A stretch of DNA of 64,000 nucleotides from the NCBI GenBank assembly GCA_900314725.1, contig OMWJ01000012.1:1-64000 (forward strand), read 5' to 3'. Under the pieces are notes generated by a model. It worked only from the letters and a program-made list of their open reading frames with translations, had not been told where the DNA came from and did not search any database. How positions within the stretch are numbered: position 1 is the first letter of the stretch; each line of letters starts with the position of its first letter. Origin of the DNA: an uncultured Bacteroidales bacterium. Its GTDB lineage: Bacteria; Bacteroidota; Bacteroidia; Bacteroidales; P3. Made by a program: the position numbers and the translations under genes. Below are positions 1 through 7,714 of the stretch, piece by piece.

Positions 1-2
1 CA

Positions 3-995
3 TGGACATCAATACCTTCTACAGGGGCAAGTTTCAACACCGGTAGTACTAATCCAACAGAGGTAAGCTTTTCTAAGGTGGGAAGATATAGTATCACAGC
101 TGGTGCAACACATAATGGCAATACATATTGTGGTGAGAAAATTATTGTTGTGGATTATCTTCCGAACTTCAGTATAGAGAATAAATGCGACAGTGTAGTT
201 ATCTACAACAACTCACAGTATTTGACAGCAGGAAATGTAACTTGTTACATAAGCAACAGCAACAATGTAGTTATAGATTCCTTCACTTTTCCTTCAATAA
301 CGGACATCGTTAGCTACGCTATGCCAGCTTTGACAGGAACATATTATTTCAGTTTTGTTTATAATAATCATATTTGTCCAGCCATAGAGGTTGTGTATGA
401 TGATACAGTGCAGTATAATCTATCTATAACTACAGCCAACCTTGCCGACCAATCCCGGACCTGCAACAATACTCCTATCACTCTTACACTTAATAACAAC
501 GGCAGTCCTATGAATACAGATTACGTGCTATGGTCTTTTGGTGATGGTGCTTCTTATACTTCCAATACTCATTCGGTTGATCATACATTTGGACATAGAG
601 AAAATACATTTACATATACAATTACAGCTTCAGTAAAAAAGAACAATGGTTGTCTTGTTTCCACAAGTCTGCAAATTACTTCATATAACAACATTGCTCT
701 TGAGTTATATAATCAAGGTCCTGATGTATGTGTAGGTCAAAGCAGAGAAATTCGTGGTATTTTAAGTTCAAATATAGAACAATTGTTAAACCCAGTAATA
801 TGGAGTGTTGGTGTTGTTGATAACTCTTCTTATTCCAGTCCATACGATGTCAGTGGTTATGTTTATTCAACGGGAGACTATAAGGCACGTATTCAAAATA
901 AGAACTACTGTAAGGCAGAGGCAATGACTAATGTAGGCTTTAAGAACCCTCCTATAGCAAAAAAAACAATGGGGACAGGAACTTTGACACATTAG
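3..995 (+). CDS. PKD-domain surface protein, 3' part
   Basis: The reading frame is open from the window edge, so the 5' end lies outside; the first internal ATG (78) is not a natural start. The visible part is about 330 residues of beta-rich, Asn/Thr/Ser-rich sequence. A PKD-type repeat is seen around 520-640, where the motif WSFGDG is followed by a DHTF...YTIT strand pattern. Such repeats are typical of large extracellular adhesin or T9SS proteins in Bacteroidota. The frame ends at TAG (993-995), but a -1 shift at an A8 run gives a natural-looking extension (see 959-1081). Function beyond a secreted or surface structural role cannot be told. Confidence 0.75.
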   Translation, partial: WTSIPSTGASFNTGSTNPTEVSFSKVGRYSITAGATHNGNTYCGEKIIVVDYLPNFSIENKCDSVVIYNNSQYLTAGNVTCYISNSNNVVIDSFTFPSITDIVSYAMPALTGTYYFSFVYNNHICPAIEVVYDDTVQYNLSITTANLADQSRTCNNTPITLTLNNNGSPMNTDYVLWSFGDGASYTSNTHSVDHTFGHRENTFTYTITASVKKNNGCLVSTSLQITSYNNIALELYNQGPDVCVGQSREIRGILSSNIEQLLNPVIWSVGVVDNSSYSSPYDVSGYVYSTGDYKARIQNKNYCKAEAMTNVGFKNPPIAKKTMGTGTLTH

Positions 996-1081
996 ATGTT
1001 ATTAATATCTCATCTTTGCAAAACGAAACATATAAAGACAGCGGAAACAAAGTTCATTATCAGAAACTTATAAAGCAATAA
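959..1081 (+). other. -1 frame extension of the PKD protein after an A8 run
   Basis: Eight adenines (959-966) followed by C sit in the context GCA AAA AAA ACA. Shifting back one base gives codons AAA AAA AAC AAT and an open frame of 38 sense codons (from codon 965-967) ending at TAA 1079-1081. The new frame includes LDVINISSLQNE and YKDSGNKVHYQKL, which look like ordinary protein, while the zero frame stops soon after the run. A homopolymer sequencing error, a real frameshift mutation, phase variation and programmed -1 slippage (the heptamer A AAA AAC fits) are all possible. Confidence 0.5.
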
Positions 1082-1177
1082 AAAAGTCTTCGTTTTAATT
1101 TTTTAACTCTTGATGTTTAGGGTATAAAGAGTTGGTTTTAAACTTTTAAAACCAACTCTTTTTTTAGCAAGTCTTAG
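1081..1177. repeat. Interspersed palindromic repeat, copy A
   Basis: Contains AAGTCTTCGTTTTAA, the core CTTGATGTTTAGGGT, then AAAGAGTTGGTTTTAA pairing with TTAAAACCAACTCTTTTTTT. It lies directly after the PKD gene. The terminal hairpin with its T-run could act as a terminator. It matches copies B, E and F and the polA copy. Confidence 0.75.
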
Positions 1178-1243
1178 AGTTTTTATATGTAAGTAAAATC
1201 TTAGTAGTTTTTCATTTGGAATCATAAAAAAATATCTAAACTA

Positions 1244-1277
1244 TGACACAATTTGTCAAAGATTTATTATATTTTTG
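1244..1277 (+). promoter_or_regulatory. Promoter of WYL gene with TGACA-n5-TGTCA element
   Basis: A dyad TGACA-n5-TGTCA (1244-1258) is followed 11 bases later by the -7 box TATTTTTG (1270-1277). The same arrangement with the same spacing recurs before the small gene at 31680 (TGACA-n5-TGACA, 31603-31617; TAATTTTG 31629-31636). The element may be a -33-like box, an operator, or both. Confidence 0.5.
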
Positions 1278-1327
1278 CCAACAGATAAAATATAAAACTC
1301 TGAAAGCATAACAAAAAATTCAATATT

Positions 1328-2224
1328 ATGGGAGTAGATATTTTCAAAAAATATATTTGGCTTATCTCCACTGTCAATAGTTACAATGGTATCGGCATAA
1401 AGGAGCTAAATAATCTGTATAGAGATAACGAGTCCATATCCTGTGGCGAAGATCTCAATGAAAGAACATTTCACCGTTGGCGAGAAAAGATTTATGAAAT
1501 ATTTGGAATAGATATAGTGTGTCGTAAAAACGAATATTATATAGATAATAAAGAAGACCTCAAAGGTAATAACACAAGACTGTGGCTTATGCAAACTATT
1601 GCTACTCATAATATGGTTGCAGAACACTCTAATCTAAAAGAAAGGATTCTTATAGAACCACAACCCTCATGCGAAGAATTTCTTAGACCTATTCTTAAAG
1701 CAATGCAAAACAATACTATAATAGATATTGAGTACAAAAAGTTTAACAACAATCAACAAGAATACTTAAGAATAGCACCTTATTGCCTAAAATCTTTTCA
1801 TAGACGTTGGTATATGTTGGCAAAGAAAGAATCAGGAGAGATTCGCACCTATGCCTTGGATAGAATATATAACATCAAACAAACCAATAAAATATTTTCT
1901 TTGCCAAAAGATTTTCATGCAGGAGATTATTTCAATAAATTTTATGGCATAATCACAGACAATAGCATTCCTTCGCAAAACATAGAAATAAAAGTTTTCG
2001 GAAAACAGGTTCATTATTTTCGCACCCTACCCTTACATCATAGCCAAAAAGAAACATTAACAACAAAAGACTACTCTGTTTTCACCTTCTATCTTGCCCC
2101 TACATACGATTTTATTATGGAACTATTGTCACAAAATTCTACAATAGAAGTTCTCTCTCCTCCTACTCTAAGAAATCAAATAAAATCCCTACTCAAAGAA
2201 ACGCTAAAGAAGTATAAAGATTAA
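1328..2224 (+). CDS. WYL-domain transcriptional regulator
   Basis: A 298-residue protein with an N-terminal helical, probably winged-helix region (residues 1-90; RTFHRWREKIYEIFGIDI resembles a recognition-helix region) and a WYL domain (about 120-215). The WYL domain shows IDIEYKKF, the RIAPYCLKSFHRRWYMLAK strand pair and TYALDRIYNI. WYL proteins act as ligand- or nucleic-acid-responsive regulators and are often found near defence loci. The gene is monocistronic, with its own promoter and a possible autoregulatory dyad at 1244. Its targets are unknown, but the related promoter element at 31603 is a candidate. Confidence 0.85.
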   Translation: MGVDIFKKYIWLISTVNSYNGIGIKELNNLYRDNESISCGEDLNERTFHRWREKIYEIFGIDIVCRKNEYYIDNKEDLKGNNTRLWLMQTIATHNMVAEHSNLKERILIEPQPSCEEFLRPILKAMQNNTIIDIEYKKFNNNQQEYLRIAPYCLKSFHRRWYMLAKKESGEIRTYALDRIYNIKQTNKIFSLPKDFHAGDYFNKFYGIITDNSIPSQNIEIKVFGKQVHYFRTLPLHHSQKETLTTKDYSVFTFYLAPTYDFIMELLSQNSTIEVLSPPTLRNQIKSLLKETLKKYKD

Positions 2225-2268
2225 AAAGTATCTAAAATACTAAAACAATATCTACTCTTATCTCCCTT

Positions 2269-3483
2269 TTACTGCTCAAAGTAGTAGTATTTTCTAATGT
2301 ATTTGGAAAGGAAGTTTTTATCTAATTGGTCGGAAGCTTCATAGATTTCTTTTATTTCTCCATTTTTGTAAAGAATGTTTATTTTTCTGTCATCAAAGCT
2401 ATATGCTCTATTGTGTAATTCATTGGTTGCAGAAAAATAGTCTTCCACTTCCTGTAAAGAAAATTCGTTGTTGTATTTTTTTAGCAACGCTTGTCTTTTC
2501 TGTTTCAAATCTTCTTCAGAAAAAACGTTCTGTTGAATCTTCAGATGTCCGAGATTTCTGTTCATCAGTTTATTTGAAAGCAAAGAAAGTATCTTGTCTT
2601 TATGAGAAGTCCATGTTTTGATGGAAGACCATATATCTGTGTCATCTAAAAGGATATAGTGTTCCAAGGCTTCTTTGTCTTCTATCTTACGAGTGCCTTT
2701 TTCCAAAAAATATAACAAGTGCGGTGTTATAGGATATTTGTTTGGCAAAAGGTCATTATTCATTGCAAGAAACTTAGCCCTCTTCAGTATGTTCTGCAAC
2801 AAACAGTCTGCACCTACAACCGTCTTGTGCATATACACTTGCCAATACATCAGACGTCTTGATATGATAAACTTTTCTATAGAGTATATCCCTTTTTCAT
2901 CTATAACTAATTCATCGTTATGAACAGAAAACATTTTAAGTATTCTGTCTGTTCCTATAACTCCTTCACTTACTCCTGTAAAGAAACTGTCGCGTGTTAG
3001 ATAATCCAATCTGTCAGTATCTACTTGAGAAGAAACTAACTCGTGAAGAAAACGTTTTTTGTATCTATCAGAAAAAATATCCGTAACAATATCACTAAGA
3101 TTCAAATCTTTCATAAAATGTAAAGACAAATCTTCGTGAGAAGAGTCAAAAAAGAAACTTTCCAAACAATGTGAAAAAGGAGCATGTCCAACATCGTGAA
3201 GAAGTATTGCTTGCAAAGATGCAGAATATTCTTCTTCGGAAATATCTTCGCCTTTTTCTTGCAGAACATTCAGTGCTTGATTCATAAGATACATTGCTCC
3301 TATGGAATGAGAAAAACGAGTATGCTCTGCTCCCGGATACACAAGATTGCTAAGTCCGAGTTGTTTTATTCGCCTTAGACGTTGAACGGATGGACTTTGA
3401 ATTAAATCATATAATTCTTCTCTTGGAATAGCAATAAATCCATAGACAGGGTCATTAATTATCTTGCGTTTGTTTTTATCCAT
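2269..3483 (-). CDS. HD-domain phosphohydrolase (dNTPase-like)
   Basis: HD superfamily metal-dependent phosphohydrolase of the SAMHD1/YdhJ-like group. Visible motifs are HTRFSHS, LLHDVGHAPFSH with the HD metal pair, and QVDTDRLDYLTRDS, which carries the last metal-binding Asp. The start is chosen at ATG 3481-3483 (MDKNKRKIINDPVYGF), because a longer reading frame runs into the upstream gene's stop region and the family normally starts just before the DPVYG motif. This gives 404 residues. The substrate is probably a deoxynucleotide, but that is inference from the family. It lies 10 bp after the small outer-membrane gene and may be co-transcribed with it. Confidence 0.85.
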   Translation of the reverse strand: MDKNKRKIINDPVYGFIAIPREELYDLIQSPSVQRLRRIKQLGLSNLVYPGAEHTRFSHSIGAMYLMNQALNVLQEKGEDISEEEYSASLQAILLHDVGHAPFSHCLESFFFDSSHEDLSLHFMKDLNLSDIVTDIFSDRYKKRFLHELVSSQVDTDRLDYLTRDSFFTGVSEGVIGTDRILKMFSVHNDELVIDEKGIYSIEKFIISRRLMYWQVYMHKTVVGADCLLQNILKRAKFLAMNNDLLPNKYPITPHLLYFLEKGTRKIEDKEALEHYILLDDTDIWSSIKTWTSHKDKILSLLSNKLMNRNLGHLKIQQNVFSEEDLKQKRQALLKKYNNEFSLQEVEDYFSATNELHNRAYSFDDRKINILYKNGEIKEIYEASDQLDKNFLSKYIRKYYYFEQ

Positions 3484-3493
3484 ACAAAGATTA

Positions 3494-3931
3494 TCAGAAA
3501 GTATATTTGAGTATAAAAGAGAAATTGCCCACAAAATCTCTTTCAGGGATAAGTCTAAACTGTGGCATCCAATCTACTGCAATACTAAATTTCGTAAGAG
3601 GAATAAAATATTCTACACCTAAAACACCATCAAATCCTAAACCAAGATCGTTATCCCAATCTCCAACACTTGCTCCATAACCATAGTAGAAATCAAAATG
3701 TTTACAAAATCTGGTCTTCCACTGGTAAAGAAATGTAAATTCTATGTTATTATTGTCGTAATAGGTTCCTATAAACTCCAAAGAAGATGTAGAATTGTAC
3801 TTCTTTACATCTAAAGAAAAGGCTGCATCTTTCCAATAGCCGACTCTTGCTCCTACTCCCCAATCCTGAGCTTTGATATTAGGAAGAATAAACAAAAGAG
3901 ATAAAACGGCTATGATTATTTTCTTTCTCAT
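3494..3931 (-). CDS. Small outer-membrane beta-barrel-like protein
   Basis: A 145-residue protein with a clear signal peptide (MRKKIIIAVLSLLFILPNIKAQ). The mature part consists of alternating aromatic and polar strands (GVGARVGYW, SLEFIGTYY, IEFTFLYQWK, FDFYYGYGASVG) and ends in FILKYTF, an aromatic C-terminus typical of outer-membrane barrels. No specific family is recognised. It lies between glmS and the HD gene on the same strand, with short gaps. Confidence 0.65.
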   Translation of the reverse strand: MRKKIIIAVLSLLFILPNIKAQDWGVGARVGYWKDAAFSLDVKKYNSTSSLEFIGTYYDNNNIEFTFLYQWKTRFCKHFDFYYGYGASVGDWDNDLGLGFDGVLGVEYFIPLTKFSIAVDWMPQFRLIPERDFVGNFSFILKYTF

Positions 3932-3964
3932 ATTTTTTAGGTTTCTTTATTTGTAAGTATGAAG

Positions 3965-5812
3965 CTATTCTACTGTTACTGATTTAGCAAGATTACGAGG
4001 TTGGTCTACATCTCTTCCTTTCGCTATTGCTATGTAATAAGAAAGAAGTTGCAGTGGAATAACTGTAAGTAATGGAGACAAACATTCTTCTGTTTCTGGT
4101 ATTTCTATAACATAGTCTGCTTGCTTTCTTATCTCTACATCACCTTCTGTTACAATAGCAATAATTCTTCCTTTTCTTGCTTTCACTTCTTGAACATTGC
4201 TAAGTATTTTGTTATACATTTTATAATGAGGAGCAACAACTACTATTGGCATTTCCTCATCTATTAACGCAATAGGACCATGCTTCATTTCAGCAGCTGG
4301 ATATCCTTCTGCATGTATATAAGATATTTCTTTCAACTTCAATGCTCCTTCCATAGCAACAGGATAATTGAATCCCCTTCCAAGATAAAGGAAGTTCCTT
4401 GCATATGTAAATATCTTAGATATATCTTTTACTTTTTCTGTTTGGTCAAGTATTTTATTTATCTTTGTTTCTATATTACAAAGTTCTCCAACTATTCTAT
4501 GATAATCTTCTTCGCTAATTGTTTTCATTCTTTTTGCCAAAGCAAGAGCTGTCATAGCAAGAACACATACTTGAGTGGTGAATGCCTTAGTTGAAGCAAC
4601 ACCAATTTCTGGACCTGCATGAGTATAAGTACCGCTATCTGTAAGACGAGCAACTGAAGAACCTACAACATTACATATACCATAAATAAAAGCACCTTGT
4701 TTTTTTGCTAATTCCATTGCAGCAAGAGTATCAGCAGTTTCTCCTGATTGAGAAATAGCAATAAGTACATCATCAGAATAAATAACAGGATTTCTATAAC
4801 GAAATTCTGAAGCAACTTCTACTTCAACTGGTATTCTACAAAGAGTTTCAAATAGATATTTTCCTATTAGTCCTGCATGCCAAGAAGTTCCGCAAGCAGT
4901 GATTAGTATTCTTCTTGCCTTTGCAAATCGTTCTCCATAATCTTGTATTCCTCTAAGGATAATTTCTTTTTGTTCTCTTTGCAAACGACCATTCATACAA
5001 AGATTCAGACTTTTTGGCTGTTCAAATATCTCTTTTAGCATGAAATGATCAAAACCGCCCTTTTCTATATCATCTAATGATAGCTGTATCTGTTTTATTT
5101 CTGGTTTTATTAGTTTTTCATTATCTAAAGAACGAATTTCTATTTCTTTACCTCTTTCTATTTTTATAACTTGTCTATCTTCTGGATAGATAACATTTTT
5201 AGTATATTCTATTATAGGAGAAGCATCGGAACCAAGAAGAAATTCTCCCTCTCCTACACCAACAATCAATGGTGATGCTATTCTTGCTGTGATGAGAACA
5301 TTTGGATTATTTCTTTCAATAACTCCAATAGCGTATGCACCCGTTACTTGAGAAAGAGCTTGATAAACTGCATCATATAAGCCAAGTTTATGTTCTTGCA
5401 TCATATATTCTATTAATTGTACAAGAACTTCAGTATCTGTTTCACTTTTAAATTCATACCCTTTGGAAATAAGAAATGTTTTCAGAGTAAGATAGTTTTC
5501 TATAATTCCATTATGAATTAAAGCGATATTTTTACTTTGAGAATAGTGTGGATGTGCGTTTTTATCTGAAGGTTCTCCGTGAGTAGCCCAACGAGTATGA
5601 GCAATTCCTACTGTACCACTAATATCTTTATCCTTGCAATACTCTTCCAAGTTCGCAACTTTTCCTTTTGTCTTATAAACATTAAGATTGCCATCCTTAT
5701 CTACAAGTGCTACACCTGCAGAATCATATCCTCTATACTCCAAACGATGTAATCCTTTTATAAGAATAGGGAATGCCTCTTTTGTTCCCAAATAACCAAC
5801 TATTCCACACAT
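3965..5812 (-). CDS. glmS: Glutamine--fructose-6-phosphate aminotransferase (isomerizing)
   Basis: Makes glucosamine-6-phosphate from fructose-6-phosphate and glutamine, the entry to UDP-GlcNAc for peptidoglycan and LPS. It begins MCGIVGYLG with the catalytic Cys2 of the N-terminal glutaminase domain, followed by HTRWATHG and the glutaminase loop. Two SIS sugar-isomerase domains follow (ITACGTSWHAGL, AISQSGETADT, LGRGFNYPVAMEGALKLKE), and the protein ends in AKSVTVE, the conserved C-tail. The length of 615 residues is normal. A -7 box lies at 5862-5869. Unlike in many bacteria, no glmS ribozyme-like structure was recognised upstream. Confidence 0.97.
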   Translation of the reverse strand: MCGIVGYLGTKEAFPILIKGLHRLEYRGYDSAGVALVDKDGNLNVYKTKGKVANLEEYCKDKDISGTVGIAHTRWATHGEPSDKNAHPHYSQSKNIALIHNGIIENYLTLKTFLISKGYEFKSETDTEVLVQLIEYMMQEHKLGLYDAVYQALSQVTGAYAIGVIERNNPNVLITARIASPLIVGVGEGEFLLGSDASPIIEYTKNVIYPEDRQVIKIERGKEIEIRSLDNEKLIKPEIKQIQLSLDDIEKGGFDHFMLKEIFEQPKSLNLCMNGRLQREQKEIILRGIQDYGERFAKARRILITACGTSWHAGLIGKYLFETLCRIPVEVEVASEFRYRNPVIYSDDVLIAISQSGETADTLAAMELAKKQGAFIYGICNVVGSSVARLTDSGTYTHAGPEIGVASTKAFTTQVCVLAMTALALAKRMKTISEEDYHRIVGELCNIETKINKILDQTEKVKDISKIFTYARNFLYLGRGFNYPVAMEGALKLKEISYIHAEGYPAAEMKHGPIALIDEEMPIVVVAPHYKMYNKILSNVQEVKARKGRIIAIVTEGDVEIRKQADYVIEIPETEECLSPLLTVIPLQLLSYYIAIAKGRDVDQPRNLAKSVTVE

Positions 5813-5861
5813 AATTTTAATATATTTTACTGATTTGTTTAACGCTAATATTTAACACCTG

Positions 5862-5869
5862 CAAAAGTA
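5862..5869 (-). promoter_or_regulatory. glmS promoter -7 box
   Basis: On the minus strand this reads TACTTTTG followed by CA, the Bacteroidota TAnnTTTG box, about 50 bases before the glmS ATG. Confidence 0.6.
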
Positions 5870-6052
5870 CGAAATAAATATTAATCCAAAGAAAAAAAAT
5901 AGAAAAAATATAAAGTTAAATCTATTTTCACATAAAAAAATAATAGTTTCGGCATTTCAAAACACTGCAAACAAAAACCATTACAATAAATAGAACATCA
6001 AAATACTCTTACCTAAAAGACTTATTCTGAATATATTTTACTAAAAAAATCT

Positions 6053-6112
6053 AAAACAATAAAGCAAGAGTTTTTTCGTTTTACTTCATATTTAAAAACA
6101 ATAAAGCAAGAA
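6053..6112 (+). repeat. Short direct repeat before the ligase gene
   Basis: AAAACAATAAAGCAAGA occurs at about 6053 and again at about 6095, 42 bases apart, in the otherwise featureless AT-rich 304-bp gap between the divergent glmS and ligase genes. No clear TAnnTTTG box was found for the ligase gene. Confidence 0.4.
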
Positions 6113-6116
6113 GATT

Positions 6117-7709
6117 TTGTCAAAGAGCTTTTTTAAAGATTGGACTTTTAGAGATTGGTGGCTTATAGTTTGCCTTTCTTTGCTTATTTTTGGAATGTTC
6201 TATTCTCCTTTTGTTGCAAGTGTAGCAAGAGGGCTGATTATTATTGGTTTGTTTTTATGTTTAGTCTTATGGAGGGAGAGTTTTAAGAATTTTTCCAAGA
6301 AAATCATTCCAGCTATCTGCATTTCCTCTGTATTCATTTTAGACATTGTAGGCACATTGTGGTCAAACGATACAAAAGAAGCATGGCACATAATCATACA
6401 TGAGGTTTCTTTTCTCACAGTCCCTATGTTTATTGCTTTATACTCTCCTTTAAAGAAAAATGTTATGTCTTTTCAATTTATGATATATGTCTTTTTCTGT
6501 TTATTGGGAACTATTGCCGGCTCATTTAATTATATTTTCACTCAATATGCAGACATCCGTCATCTGATACCTGGAGCAAGAAACATAGCGTTTGCTTTAA
6601 ATACTGCATTTATAGCAATCATATTATTTACATACACTTATAATACAAAAAAGTATAGAAAAATCGCAATACCTATTATACTTTGGCTAATCGTATTTTT
6701 GATTATAATGCAGATGCTTAGCGGTTTGGTTGCTATAATCTTGTTCGCTATTATAGAGATTATATATTTAGCAATAAAAAAGAAAAACAAAATAGACATC
6801 CTTTTATCTTGTGTTATGTGTTGTTGCCTCATTGCATTTGGAATATGGATATACAAAGAATACAACAACTATTTCACACCAAAGGAGGCTTTTATTGGGA
6901 ACAAAAATCTCAAAACTCCTGACGGCAATCTATATACAGGCACAGATGACAAATTTATTGAAAACGGATATCTTGTAAATAATTACACATGTCCAACAGA
7001 AGTGGAAACAGAATGGGAAAAACGGACTGGAAAAAGTATAAAAGAGTTTTGTAAAGACTCCCTTTACTCGTACGAAAGCTTAATCTATCGTTACCTTAAC
7101 TCAAAAGGGCTACACAAAGACGCACAAGCTATAAGACAACTCAACGATGAAGATTTAGAAAACATATATCACGGTTTGGCAAACGTTGTCTATGCAGAAA
7201 AATTCTCACTAAAACCTCGTTTATATCAAACTTTCTATGAATTTGAACGGTTTATTAACACAGGTAGTGTAAGCAATAAATCTCTTATTCAAAGATTTGC
7301 TATGATAAATAGTGCATTTCACTTGATAAAAGGAAATATTGTTCTTGGAACAGGTACTTCCGATGCAAAAAAAGCCCTTAAAGCACAACTAAATAAAGAC
7401 TATCCTTCTTTGGAAGTAAAAGATGCTGACCCACATAACCAATTTATTTACTTGGTTGTCAGCTTTGGAATATTTGGATTGGTGGCTTTTATTCTAATAT
7501 GCTCTTATCCTATCGTTACTCTCAAGTTATGGAGAAATAAATACTTTCTTTGCTTTATTTTTATTTGTATATGCTATATGTTTGTTGAGAGTTCTTTGAG
7601 AATGATGGCGGGAAGAATATTTTTTGTCATGTTTTTTGCATTATTTGCCTTCAATAATAAGGAGATAAAACAATATTATTTATCAGAAAATCATAATCCA
7701 AACCTTTAA
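6117..7709 (+). CDS. O-antigen ligase / polymerase family membrane protein
   Basis: A 530-residue polytopic inner-membrane protein with about 10-12 hydrophobic segments. A long soluble loop lies between roughly residues 245 and 420. After it comes DPHNQFIYLVVSFGIFGL, the His-containing motif at the end of the large periplasmic loop in the WaaL/Wzy_C family. The family transfers O-antigen or similar polysaccharide to lipid A-core or to other acceptors. No ATG exists near the start: an in-frame TAA lies at 6102 and the first usable codon is TTG 6117, so initiation is likely at TTG. It ends 5 bp before polA. The precise glycan substrate is unknown. Confidence 0.75.
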   Translation: MSKSFFKDWTFRDWWLIVCLSLLIFGMFYSPFVASVARGLIIIGLFLCLVLWRESFKNFSKKIIPAICISSVFILDIVGTLWSNDTKEAWHIIIHEVSFLTVPMFIALYSPLKKNVMSFQFMIYVFFCLLGTIAGSFNYIFTQYADIRHLIPGARNIAFALNTAFIAIILFTYTYNTKKYRKIAIPIILWLIVFLIIMQMLSGLVAIILFAIIEIIYLAIKKKNKIDILLSCVMCCCLIAFGIWIYKEYNNYFTPKEAFIGNKNLKTPDGNLYTGTDDKFIENGYLVNNYTCPTEVETEWEKRTGKSIKEFCKDSLYSYESLIYRYLNSKGLHKDAQAIRQLNDEDLENIYHGLANVVYAEKFSLKPRLYQTFYEFERFINTGSVSNKSLIQRFAMINSAFHLIKGNIVLGTGTSDAKKALKAQLNKDYPSLEVKDADPHNQFIYLVVSFGIFGLVAFILICSYPIVTLKLWRNKYFLCFIFICICYMFVESSLRMMAGRIFFVMFFALFAFNNKEIKQYYLSENHNPNL

Positions 7710-7714
7710 AACCT

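Noticed and set aside
4280-4594. Plus-strand ORF inside glmS
   Set aside because: It is the antisense shadow of conserved glmS coding sequence; the same applies to the other ORFs opposite groL, dxs and pnp.
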